A stretch of 64,000 bases of DNA from Escherichia ruysiae (GTDB lineage: Bacteria > Pseudomonadota > Gammaproteobacteria > Enterobacterales > Enterobacteriaceae): assembly GCF_902498915.1 (NCBI RefSeq), contig NZ_CABVLQ010000001.1. One strand, given 5' to 3'. The notes under the pieces are model-generated. The model was not told where the DNA came from, made no database searches, and was given only the letters and a program-made list of their open reading frames with translations. Of the stretch, positions 9,344 to 17,361 are shown piece after piece (position 1 is the stretch's first letter; each line of letters opens with the position of its first letter). The position numbers were made by a program, and so were the translations under genes.

Positions 9344-9883
9344 TTACTGATAGGTTAAAGAGAACCAGGCCTGGGCATTGGCGATGCCGCCAGTAACCCG
9401 ACGCCCGGTAGCACGATATTTGGCGATGAAATGTAGCGAAGTAGAGCCAGAGTAAAGCCGTTTCCAGTTCACAGGAGGACGATTAATCGGTACGAGGTTT
9501 CCTTCATCATCAAACAACGCTACACCAATATTGGTGGCTATCCCTGGCCCCTCTCCCACAGAAAGCACATCCGGATTTTTACCATCCGCGACACCGTGAA
9601 AAGCCACGCCCACACGTTCACTCACCACCGTGCTACATTCCCGTAAATGAATAACAAAAGGCACCGGTGCGCTATCTTCCCCTACCGCATGAAACCGGTT
9701 ACTGCTGATTTGCCCCATATTGACCGTCATTTGTTTATCACCGGCCTCAATCCGGCAAGTTTCCGCAATAATGACGCCCTGAAATTGCATATTTCCGCCG
9801 GGCAACGTGGTGTTCCATTTATTTCCGGCCAGAGCAAACATCGGCAGCAACAACGCTACTAGAAATAATCTCGTCCTTTTCAT
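9344..9883 (-). CDS. fimI: Fimbrial pilin-like protein required for type 1 fimbriation
   Basis: 179-residue pilin-like protein. The start at MKRTRLFL gives a signal peptide ending FALAG; an upstream ATG would add ten residues. The two pilin cysteines are in AETCRIE and RECSTV, and the C-terminus is WFSLTYQ. In K-12 FimI is needed for fimbriation and is thought to stop or anchor rod assembly. It lies between fimA and fimC in the operon. Confidence 0.93.
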   Translation of the reverse strand: MKRTRLFLVALLLPMFALAGNKWNTTLPGGNMQFQGVIIAETCRIEAGDKQMTVNMGQISSNRFHAVGEDSAPVPFVIHLRECSTVVSERVGVAFHGVADGKNPDVLSVGEGPGIATNIGVALFDDEGNLVPINRPPVNWKRLYSGSTSLHFIAKYRATGRRVTGGIANAQAWFSLTYQ

Positions 9884-9948
9884 CATTATTCTTATCGCAC
9901 AAGGAGTGGGCATCCTTGCCCATAATGACGTCCCTAAACCTGAGTAGG

Positions 9949-10497
9949 TTATTGATACTGAACCTTGAAGGTCGCATCCGCATTAGCAGCACCAGGGGTT
10001 GCAGCACCGGTTGCAAAATAACGCGCCTGGAACGGAATGGTGTTGGTACCGTTATTCAGGGTTGTTTGTGCACTAAATGTCGCACCGTCCAGCGCCAGCG
10101 CAGTACCCGTTCTGTCCAGGATCTGTACACCAACATTTGTTGCGCTGCCCGCAGCTGAACTCTGCAGAGCCAGTACGTTGGTATGATTTCCATCAATTGC
10201 TGTGCCAAGGAAGGCAATGGCTGCTTTGTCTGCAACAGTGGTATCGCAATCATTCAGCTGAATGTTAAAACCGACAGCAGAACTGGTTGCACCTTCTTGT
10301 GCCAACGAAGCGGTACGCACTTGACCTAACTGAACAGTTTGCTCAACAGAGCCTGCATCAACCGCACAAGCGGCGTTAACAACTTCCCCTTTAAAGTGAA
10401 CTGTCCCACCATTTACCGTCGTAGCAGCGGCCAAAGCCGCTGTGGAACTGAGGGACAGAGCCGACAGAACAACGATTGCCAGAGTTTTAATTTTCAT
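9949..10497 (-). CDS. fimA: Type 1 fimbriae major pilin
   Basis: 182 residues with a 23-residue signal peptide (ending AALA) and a 159-residue mature pilin. The donor strand is AATTVNGGTVHF, the disulfide cysteines are in AACAVD and LNDCDT, and the end is FKVQYQ. Thousands of copies form the helical rod. It is the first gene of the operon. Its promoter is inside fimS and at present points away, so the operon should be silent in the phase assembled here. The leader between fimS and the ATG is about 120 bp. Confidence 0.97.
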   Translation of the reverse strand: MKIKTLAIVVLSALSLSSTAALAAATTVNGGTVHFKGEVVNAACAVDAGSVEQTVQLGQVRTASLAQEGATSSAVGFNIQLNDCDTTVADKAAIAFLGTAIDGNHTNVLALQSSAAGSATNVGVQILDRTGTALALDGATFSAQTTLNNGTNTIPFQARYFATGAATPGAANADATFKVQYQ

Positions 10498-10615
10498 GCT
10501 GCTTTCCTTTTTAAATCTACGTATAAATCAATATGGGCAGTCGTTCTGTACACTTTGTTTTGGAAACGAGTTTGACTGCCAACACTGCACAGTTTCCCCC
10601 CAAAAAATGAAACAT

Positions 10616-10929
10616 TTGGGGCCATTTTGACTCATAGAGGAAAGCATCGCGCACGAACTTTTTCAGTTTATTTGTTGGCTTTATATTCTGGTATTAGTTT
10701 TATTTATAGATTTTTATATTGAATGAGGTGGTTTTTGGAGAGAAGAATGAGGAAGTTGCTTCGAGACACAGAAACGTTATCTTTACGTAAAGCGGAGGTG
10801 ATGTGAAATTAATTTACAAGATAAATGGTTTACATATCAAACAGTTAGTTTGTTTTTGTCGTTTTTTGATATTTTTATGCTTGAGAAAAAACACGAAACT
10901 TTTTTATGATATGGACAGTTTGGCCCCAA
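10616..10929. promoter_or_regulatory. fimS: fimS invertible element, phase OFF
   Basis: A 314-bp segment bounded by perfect 9-bp inverted repeats, TTGGGGCCA (10616-10624) and TGGCCCCAA (10921-10929). FimB and FimE recombine at these repeats. The fimA promoter inside it reads rightward (see 10881-10910), toward the 3' end of fimE and away from fimA, which is the OFF orientation. The interior is strongly AT-rich, as expected for IHF and Lrp binding. The size is exactly that known for K-12. Confidence 0.95.
10881..10910 (+). promoter_or_regulatory. fimA promoter inside fimS, facing away from fimA
   Basis: A -35 TTGAGA (10881-10886), 18 bp, and a -10 TATGAT (10905-10910), matching the published fimA promoter boxes. 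In this orientation transcription starts near the right repeat and runs antisense into fimE. Confidence 0.85.
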
Positions 10930-10976
10930 TTGTCTTGTATTTCTTTATTTTTTCATTTTATTATCAACAAGTTATA

Positions 10977-11573
10977 TTAAACCTCTTCTCTTTTTAATTT
11001 TTCGTTTATAAGATTATTTCTTTCCCATAATCCGGCAAAACGTGCTGCATTACTGGCGGTATAACGCACAGTATGGCGAATATTTCGATGCCCCAGATAA
11101 TCCTGAATTAAACGGGTATCAGCACCACGCTCCGCCAGTTCATAACCGCAAGCATGTCTTAACATATGAGGGTGAGTCTGCGTCACGGTTCCAGCTTCAA
11201 TACCGGCATCACGAATGATGCGATAGGCCTGCTGACGAGAAAGTCGACTTCCACGACGGGAAATAAATATGGCGTCGGTCTGCTCAGCGCCTTTCCAGTT
11301 AGCACGTTCCTGGGTCCAGCGTTCTACAGCTTCACGCTCATCAAAACGTAATGGGTGAACTGTAGAAAATCCGTTCTTCAGCCGTCGAATATTTATTCGA
11401 CCTTCATTAAGGTCAAGATCTTGATAATGCAAATCAAGCAGCTCACTAATACGCATCCCATGCCGATATGCCAATAGAATAAGACAATAATCTCTGGCTC
11501 CCGTTGCCCCATAGCAAACCGCTTGCATCATTGCCTGAACTTCTTTACCGGTAAGATAACGACGTTTACTCAC
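10977..11573 (-). CDS. fimE: Tyrosine recombinase, ON-to-OFF switch of fimS
   Basis: 198 residues. All five catalytic positions of the tyrosine recombinase family are visible: R41, H136, R139, H162 and the nucleophile Y171 (in VRYTASN). FimE inverts fimS mainly from ON to OFF. Its stop codon is 47 bp from the fimS repeat, so fimE mRNA 3' ends depend on switch orientation. In the OFF state the fimA promoter transcribes antisense through it. It is a paralogue of fimB with the same HPHMLRH and GHRNIRHTV blocks. Confidence 0.97.
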   Translation of the reverse strand: MSKRRYLTGKEVQAMMQAVCYGATGARDYCLILLAYRHGMRISELLDLHYQDLDLNEGRINIRRLKNGFSTVHPLRFDEREAVERWTQERANWKGAEQTDAIFISRRGSRLSRQQAYRIIRDAGIEAGTVTQTHPHMLRHACGYELAERGADTRLIQDYLGHRNIRHTVRYTASNAARFAGLWERNNLINEKLKREEV

Positions 11574-12050
11574 AATAGTAGTACTCCTGACTGAGATATA
11601 TTTGAATGAATACCTATAGGAAACCTCAAACGGTCAAAATTAGCCCAATAGATAAAAAGATAATCACACATAAAGTTATGTGGTTATCAGTCAATTACAT
11701 TAAACATCATACAAAAATAAAATATCACTGATGTGACAACATCTATTTTCATTGATTTAATTCAATATAACAATAGATAGCACCTGATTAACTCCCAGTT
11801 GCTTAAAAAATAAAGAAAAAAGTGCAGAAAGAGAAGGATCTAAGTGATATGTAAATTTATGAATGCTTTTGTTTGTTTATTTCGAATAAAATAAACCATT
11901 GTATTTTGTATGGGTATGGTTAAGCTAATGTTTATTATGATAATTAAGAATTACACCAACAATAACATCAATTAATAAATGGTTAATTATTATTGATATA
12001 TCGTAAGAATAATGTAGGTTTTAACACCATCCCTGGTATCTCATCCATCT
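11574..12050. other. fimE-fimB intergenic region
   Basis: A 477-bp AT-rich gap expected to hold the fimE promoter and leader. No gene, RNA or strong hairpin was recognised. The short ORFs on either strand lack family resemblance. Confidence 0.6.
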
Positions 12051-12653
12051 TTATAAAACAGCGTGACGCTGTCGACCTCTGGGTCTGTCCCAGATGCCGT
12101 AAAAACGCCCTGCATTGCTGGCGGTATACCAGACGGTGTGACGAATATTACGATGCCCAAGATAATCCTGGATAAGTCGTGTATCTATTCCCATATTCGC
12201 CAAAGCAAAACCACACGAATGGCGTAACATGTGCGGATGAATCTCCAGTGATAACCCGGCATTACCACCTGAAGTCGAGATAATATGGTAAAACTGTTGA
12301 CGAGAAAGTGGATTCCCTTTGCGTGATAAAAATACCCACTCACTCTCAGCATGTGGATAAGAAGTACGCGTACTCAACCAGTTTTTTAAAGCCTGAACTT
12401 CTTTGTTCAATAGCGGGTGCGTTGTTGAAAAGCCTTTTTTTAATCGATGGATATATATGCACTTTGCCTTCAGATCAATATCCGAAATTCTCAATCGGCA
12501 AATTTCACTCGCCCGAAAGCCATGAATAAAACAAAGCAAAGTCAGACAATAATTGCGTGCAGCATGAGGCCCGGTATTTGCTGCTTTAAGGAGTGACTCG
12601 ATTTCACTGTGGGTCAGGAAGTTCCTTTTTTTGTTATCAGCCTTATTCTTCAT
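12051..12653 (-). CDS. fimB: Tyrosine recombinase, two-way switch of fimS
   Basis: 200 residues. The recombinase set includes R47 (in IHGFRASE), the HPHMLRH block, GHRNIRH and the nucleophilic tyrosine in VWYTASN. FimB inverts fimS in both directions and is the main OFF-to-ON enzyme. In K-12 its expression is tuned by sialic acid and GlcNAc through NanR and NagC, which bind far upstream. The gap at 12654-14133 contains such a NanR site. Highly basic C-terminus RPRGRQRH. Confidence 0.97.
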   Translation of the reverse strand: MKNKADNKKRNFLTHSEIESLLKAANTGPHAARNYCLTLLCFIHGFRASEICRLRISDIDLKAKCIYIHRLKKGFSTTHPLLNKEVQALKNWLSTRTSYPHAESEWVFLSRKGNPLSRQQFYHIISTSGGNAGLSLEIHPHMLRHSCGFALANMGIDTRLIQDYLGHRNIRHTVWYTASNAGRFYGIWDRPRGRQRHAVL

Positions 12654-13689
12654 CGTTTTCCCTTATTATTACAGACGCGCACTAGCTGTGCTGGGTTAGC
12701 AATAATCCAACATTGTAATCCTGATTATGTTTATAAAAGCGAATGTTTGCTTAATGACTAACGCAAGTGGACTAGCTCTTTTGAATGAACTTAAATAGAA
12801 TGGCGATAGCTACTTATAATAACTTTGCCATACAACGCTATGCTCTTGCATGCTATGTTCTTTTATATATTTTCAATCTGATACGAATCTAATAATAACC
12901 CTCATCATCAATGTAACTAATCTTATCTATATATCACGTGATATGTTCTGTAACAAGTAAAATCAACATAAAAAAATTCAGCAAAATTTAATTTTTTGTT
13001 CAACGCGCTATCTCACATATAACATTATTAGTCAACTCCATTTCCCTCAAAATTGCTATTTCATGAGATTCCTTAATTTTTAAGTGGCTATTATCATGCT
13101 AATGCTTAGTTCCCTAGCCATTATTACCCTTTGGTTTGTAAATTCATGCAGTGAGATTGTTATATTCCTTTCCAGACCGTGTATTGTCCAAAGATATGGG
13201 GGGAAGTCTGCACGCACCTTTTTTCATCTACATTCGTGTTAAATATGGTGTGGTTACTTCAACTTAATCTTTTCTTACTCACTACTATTTACTGGCGATA
13301 CGGCAAATAACCGATTCCCCCCCATCCTGAAGTGTGCTGAACATCAACGAGCCAGCCCTGGACAGGATCAGAAACTCCTCTACTACATACCAGGTTGCCC
13401 TTAGTCTCAGAACGTTAAAACATATTTTATGATGAGAATTATTGTCAATCTGATAGCGGATAAACACTCATTTTCACCATACCTGAGGAGTTAGCGTGTA
13501 AACCCGGTACTGCCGAAAATCATTAAAAATACATTATAAACAATTAGTTAATAACAAAACTTCAGTTTCATGAAGGCAGTCGACAATGACCATCTGGCCT
13601 TACATAACATCTTTACCTTCGAAAAATATCGACATATTTTGTGACGCGAATTGCAAATCTGGTTTTGTTGTATGGATTGTGTGATTTTT

Positions 13690-13715
13690 GATCTGGTATA
13701 ACAGGTATAAAGGTA
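13690..13715. promoter_or_regulatory. NanR operator with adjacent Dam site, fimB-nanC side
   Basis: Tandem GGTATA repeats at 13695 and 13704 and a partial one, GGTA, at 13712, which is the known NanR recognition pattern. A GATC Dam site abuts it at 13690-13693. The 26-bp stretch is identical to that in front of nanA (60409-60434, opposite strand). N-acetylneuraminate should release NanR here and affect both nanC and fimB. Confidence 0.9.
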
Positions 13716-13839
13716 CACGCAAGAGATAAATAAGACGACTCATATCGCAATCTAATACAAACATCCCTGGCGTCCTCTCTTATCGGGTGATGAAAGAGCA
13801 CTTCAGTCTGAAAGGAGTATGAAAATGAGATCAACAAAC

Positions 13840-13872
13840 AATCCATTTTATGACACTGGCTAAAAATGGATT
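13840..13872. repeat. Perfect inverted repeat, candidate protein-binding site
   Basis: AATCCATTTT (13840-13849) and AAAATGGATT (13863-13872) separated by 13 bp, with a GATC at 13829. The TTTT/AAAA symmetry is reminiscent of NagC sites, and NagC is known to bind in this gap in K-12. Identity as a NagC site is a guess. Confidence 0.4.
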
Positions 13873-14133
13873 TAGTAAGTGAAATAGCTTACGAACACTA
13901 AAATCAAATAAACATCAGAATAGATTTAATACTCAGGTATTTAATCCAGATCTCGGTTTATCTTAAATTATGTGGAAAGCAATTTCTCACAGGAGGCATT
14001 ATACAAAAAATAAAACATAATTATCCGTGGCCAATGACGCTATAAGCCTGGCAAAAAAGAGCACATAACATAAATGCTATTTGTTTATTCGGACTTCGTA
14101 TTACTTTCTGTATTCTACAAATGAGTGAAATTT

Positions 14134-14850
14134 ATGAAAAAGGCTAAAATACTTTCTGGCGTATTATTACTCTGCTTTTCGTCACCATTAATTTCTCAGG
14201 CTGCAACACTGGATGTGCGTGGTGGATATCGTAGTGGAAGCCATGCCTATGAAACTCGACTCAAAGTCAGTGAGGGGTGGAAAAATGGATGGTGGGCAAG
14301 TATGGAAAGTAATACCTGGAATACCATTCATGATAATAAAAAGGAAAATGCCGCATTAAATGATGTTCAGGTTGAAGTTAATTACGCGATTAAACTTGAT
14401 GATCAATGGACCGTGCGCCCAGGAATGTTAACCCATTTTAGCAGCAATGGCACACGCTATGGACCTTACGTAAAACTGTCATGGGATGCGACAAAAGATC
14501 TCAATTTTGGCATTCGCTATCGTTACGACTGGAAAGCTTACCGACAACAAGACTTATCTGGTGATATGTCTCGTGATAACGTTCATCGTTGGGATGGATA
14601 TGTCACTTACAATATTAATAGTGATTTCACCTTCGCATGGCAAACGACGCTGTACAGCAAACAAAACGATTATCGCTATGCAAACCATAAGAAATGGGCG
14701 ACGGAAAATGCATTTGTTCTACAATACCATATGACGCCCGATATTACGCCATACATAGAATATGACTACCTTGACCGTCAGGGTGTTTACAACGGTAGAG
14801 ATAATTTATCGGAAAACAGTTATCGCATTGGTGTGTCATTTAAACTGTAG
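14134..14850 (+). CDS. nanC: N-acetylneuraminate-inducible outer-membrane channel
   Basis: 238-residue porin of the KdgM family. The start ATG at 14134 (MKKAKIL) gives a 23-residue signal peptide ending SQA; a GTG three codons earlier is less likely. The mature part is a small beta barrel rich in aromatic girdle residues and arginines (YRYDWKAYRQ), and it ends in the typical C-terminal phenylalanine strand IGVSFKL. It lets sialic acid cross the outer membrane when general porins are scarce. First gene of nanCMS; nanM follows after 19 bp. Confidence 0.95.
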   Translation: MKKAKILSGVLLLCFSSPLISQAATLDVRGGYRSGSHAYETRLKVSEGWKNGWWASMESNTWNTIHDNKKENAALNDVQVEVNYAIKLDDQWTVRPGMLTHFSSNGTRYGPYVKLSWDATKDLNFGIRYRYDWKAYRQQDLSGDMSRDNVHRWDGYVTYNINSDFTFAWQTTLYSKQNDYRYANHKKWATENAFVLQYHMTPDITPYIEYDYLDRQGVYNGRDNLSENSYRIGVSFKL

Positions 14851-14869
14851 TAGACAGGAGACAGTCACA

Positions 14870-15976
14870 ATGAATAAAACAATAACGGCACTTGCTATCA
14901 TGATGGCTTCATGTGCCGCAAACGCGTCGGTATTACCAGAAACTCCTGTGCCATTTAAAAGTGGTACTGGTGTAATTGATAACGACACTGTCTACATTGG
15001 TTTAGGTAGCGCAGGTACGGCATGGTACAAGCTGGATACGCAAGCCAAAGATAAAAAATGGATAGCTCTGGCGGAATTCCCCGCTGGCCCGAGAGATCAA
15101 GCAACCTCTGCCTTTATTGATGGTAATTTGTATGTATTTGGCGGTGTTGGTAAAAACAGTGAGGGGTTAACTCAGGTATTCAACGACGTACACAAATATA
15201 ATCCCAAAACCAATACCTGGGTTAAATTAATGTCGCACGCACCGATGGGCATGGCAGGTCATGTGACCTTTGTACACAACGGCAAAGCCTATATTACTGG
15301 CGGCGTTAACCAAAATATCTTTAATGGCTATTTTGAAGATCTCAAGGAGGCAGGAAAAGATTCAGCGGCTATAGATAAAATCAACACCCACTATTTTGAC
15401 AAAAAAGCAGAAGATTATTTCTTCAATAAGTTCCTGTTGTCTTTTGATCCCTCTACACAGCAATGGAGTTACACTGGCGAATCCCCCTGGTATGGTACGG
15501 CTGGTGCAGCGGTAGTAAATAAAGGTGATAAAACCTGGCTTATTAATGGCGAAGCAAAACCAGGACTGCGAACTGATGCTGTATTTGAGCTTAATTTCAC
15601 CGGCAATGGCATAAAATGGAATAAACTTTCTCCCGTCTCCTCCCCAGATGGCGTAGCTGGCGGTTTTGCAGGTATTAGCAATGACTCTCTTATATTTGCC
15701 GGGGGAGCCGGATTCAAAGGTTCACGAGAAAATTACCAGAACGGTAAAAACTATGCGCATGAAGGTCTGAAAAAATCGTATAGCGCCGATATTCATCTTT
15801 GGCATAACGGGAAATGGGAGAAATCTGGCGAACTGTCGCAAGGTCGGGCCTACGGAGTATCATTGCCCTGGAATAATAATTTATTGATTATTGGCGGTGA
15901 AACTACGGGCGGCAAAGCTGTGGCGGATTCAGTGTTGCTCTCTGTGAAAGATAATAAAGTTACTGTGCAAAACTAA
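14870..15976 (+). CDS. nanM: N-acetylneuraminate epimerase (mutarotase), periplasmic
   Basis: 368 residues with a signal peptide ending AANA and a six-bladed Kelch beta-propeller (repeats such as LYVFGGVGKN, AYITGGVNQN, LIFAGGAGF, LLIIGGE). It speeds conversion of alpha- to beta-sialic acid, the form used for uptake. The ATG at 14870 follows AGACAGGAGACAG. Position 14 of the signal is cysteine in the context MASCAAN, where I remember phenylalanine in K-12; this makes a weak lipobox-like motif but probably no lipoprotein. Confidence 0.95.
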   Translation: MNKTITALAIMMASCAANASVLPETPVPFKSGTGVIDNDTVYIGLGSAGTAWYKLDTQAKDKKWIALAEFPAGPRDQATSAFIDGNLYVFGGVGKNSEGLTQVFNDVHKYNPKTNTWVKLMSHAPMGMAGHVTFVHNGKAYITGGVNQNIFNGYFEDLKEAGKDSAAIDKINTHYFDKKAEDYFFNKFLLSFDPSTQQWSYTGESPWYGTAGAAVVNKGDKTWLINGEAKPGLRTDAVFELNFTGNGIKWNKLSPVSSPDGVAGGFAGISNDSLIFAGGAGFKGSRENYQNGKNYAHEGLKKSYSADIHLWHNGKWEKSGELSQGRAYGVSLPWNNNLLIIGGETTGGKAVADSVLLSVKDNKVTVQN

Positions 15977-16050
15977 CTTTTCAGGGCTCCAGCAAAGGAG
16001 CCCTGCGCTCAATGGCTCATCACCCGTTGTCATTTCAATTACGCATATAT

Positions 16051-17037
16051 ATGAACACGATAATATCGCCCGATTATTACTATGTTCTTACCGTTGCCGG
16101 ACAATCTAATGCCATGGCATATGGCGAAGGACTCCCGTTACCAGACAGTGAAGATGCGCCTCACCCCAGAATAAAACAACTGGCAAGATTTACACAGACG
16201 CATCCCGGTGGCTCGTCATGTCAATTTAATGACATTATTCCACTGACTCACTGCCCACACGATATTCAGGATATGCGGGATTATCACCATCCTCTGGCAA
16301 CGGATCATCAAACACAATACGGTACAGTTGGACAGGCACTGCATATTGCGCGGAAATTATTGCCCTTCATTCCTGATAATGCTGGCGTTCTCATCGTTCC
16401 TTGTTGCCGTGGCGGATCGGCTTTTACCGCAGGCTGCGAAGGAACATATTCAGAACAGCACGGAGCCAGCCATGATGCATGTCGTTGGGGAACAGATACT
16501 CCGCTGTATCAGGATTTAGTTAACAGAACGCGAGCTGCACTGGCGAAGAATCCGCAGAATAAATTCCTCGGCGTATGCTGGATGCAGGGCGAATTTGATT
16601 TAATGACGAGTGACTACGCGTTACACCCTCAATATTTTAATAATATGCTTGAGGCCTTTCGTAAGGATTTAAAGCAGTACAGTTCTCAGCTTCTGAATAC
16701 TAACACTTCCGCTGCTCCGTGGTTCTGCGGCGATACCACCTGGTACTGGAAAGAAAATTATCCTCATGCGTACGAAACTATTTATGGCAATTACAAAAAG
16801 AATGCCTTAACCAATATTATTTTTGTCGGCTTCCAGCAACAAGACGAACGAGGGCTAACGAACGAGCCTGATGAAGATCCGGACGATTTAATCACGGGAT
16901 ATTACGGTTCAGCGTACCGAACGCCAGAAAACTGGACAACGGCGCTACGAAGCAGTCATTTTAGCTCGGCAGCCCGTCGGGGGATTATTTCCGACAAATT
17001 TGCTGACGTTATTTTGCGGTTTTGGCAGGAAAAGTGA
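16051..17037 (+). CDS. nanS: 9-O-acetyl-N-acetylneuraminate esterase
   Basis: 328 residues from the ATG at 16051 (MNTIISPD); an upstream ATG would add 13 residues. SGNH/SASA-type esterase with the nucleophile S19 in AGQSNAMA and histidine H303 in SSHFSS. It removes the 9-O-acetyl group from sialic acids so that NanA can use them. Compared with the K-12 protein as I remember it (326 residues), it has a two-residue insertion around SSQLLNTNTSAAPW and many scattered substitutions, more than its neighbours. The chromosome junction lies just downstream. Confidence 0.94.
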   Translation: MNTIISPDYYYVLTVAGQSNAMAYGEGLPLPDSEDAPHPRIKQLARFTQTHPGGSSCQFNDIIPLTHCPHDIQDMRDYHHPLATDHQTQYGTVGQALHIARKLLPFIPDNAGVLIVPCCRGGSAFTAGCEGTYSEQHGASHDACRWGTDTPLYQDLVNRTRAALAKNPQNKFLGVCWMQGEFDLMTSDYALHPQYFNNMLEAFRKDLKQYSSQLLNTNTSAAPWFCGDTTWYWKENYPHAYETIYGNYKKNALTNIIFVGFQQQDERGLTNEPDEDPDDLITGYYGSAYRTPENWTTALRSSHFSSAARRGIISDKFADVILRFWQEK

Positions 17038-17222
17038 GCACTCACAAATTTGATTTATGCGCATCCATCAATGCTCTGGACTCTGTTGGTAATCTTCAGC
17101 CTCTTCAAACGGTATCTACAACGATTATGTAATCACAACCTATGCAACATAGGGCGATTGCGCTTGTAGAAAATAATGATGCAGAAAACTTTGTTTAACG
17201 CTATTCAGACGGGCAACAGATA
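17038..17222. other. Junction segment between nanS and leuU
   Basis: About 185 bp that join the fim-nan block to the leuU-secG block. In K-12 these neighbourhoods are far apart: leuU is followed by yhbX, and nanS faces the leuX island. No integrase, IS end or clear direct repeat of the tRNA end is visible here. An ORF at 17176-17562 runs through the tRNA and is spurious. Confidence 0.6.
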
Positions 17223-17250
17223 CAAAAAAAGACGCTTTTCAGCGTCTTTC
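17221..17250 (-). terminator. Terminator after leuU (minus strand)
   Basis: A 9-bp stem AAAGACGCT (17228-17236) / AGCGTCTTT (17241-17249) with a TTTC loop. Read on the minus strand it is followed by a run of T residues. It ends the secG-leuU transcript. Confidence 0.85.
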
Positions 17251-17261
17251 TTTTGGAATAT

Positions 17262-17348
17262 TGGTACTGAGGATGGGACTCGAACCCACAAGCCCGTTAG
17301 GGCACTACCACCTCAAGGTAGCGTGTCTACCAATTCCACCACCTCAGC
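17262..17348 (-). tRNA. leuU: tRNA-Leu, anticodon GAG
   Basis: 87-nt class II tRNA with encoded CCA (complement of 17262-17264). The anticodon loop TTGAGGT is at 17310-17316 and the anticodon GAG corresponds to 17312-17314. The acceptor stem is GCTGAGG/CCTCAGT, and a long variable arm CCC-TAAC-GGG is present. Its place downstream of secG identifies it as leuU. Against the K-12 sequence as I remember it, the acceptor stem, variable arm and T stem differ by substitutions that keep base pairing. Confidence 0.96.
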
Positions 17349-17361
17349 ACAGATACTATTC

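Larger units (their letters stand above)
12654..14133. promoter_or_regulatory. Long fimB-nanC regulatory gap
   Basis: About 1.48 kb without a credible gene, strongly AT-rich, between the divergent genes fimB and nanC. It contains a NanR operator (13690-13715) and a perfect 10-bp inverted repeat (13840-13872). In K-12 the same gap carries distant NanR and NagC sites that control both fimB and nanC. A 77-codon ORF at 13613-13846 overlaps the operator and is not considered a gene. Confidence 0.75.

Noticed and set aside
10803..10997. 64-codon plus-strand ORF inside fimS
   Set aside because: It runs across the invertible repeat and would be broken on inversion; low-complexity Phe/Leu-rich product from AT-rich DNA.
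13613..13846. 77-codon minus-strand ORF in the fimB-nanC gap
   Set aside because: It overlaps the NanR operator, has a composition typical of AT-rich noncoding DNA, no ribosome-binding site and no family resemblance.
16012..16050. Longer nanS start (MAHHPL...)
   Set aside because: It adds 13 residues not found in the family; the ATG at 16051 aligns S19 with the known nucleophile position.
17038..17261. Prophage or IS element at the junction
   Set aside because: No integrase, transposase fragment, terminal inverted repeat or duplicated tRNA 3' end could be seen in the 224 bp.
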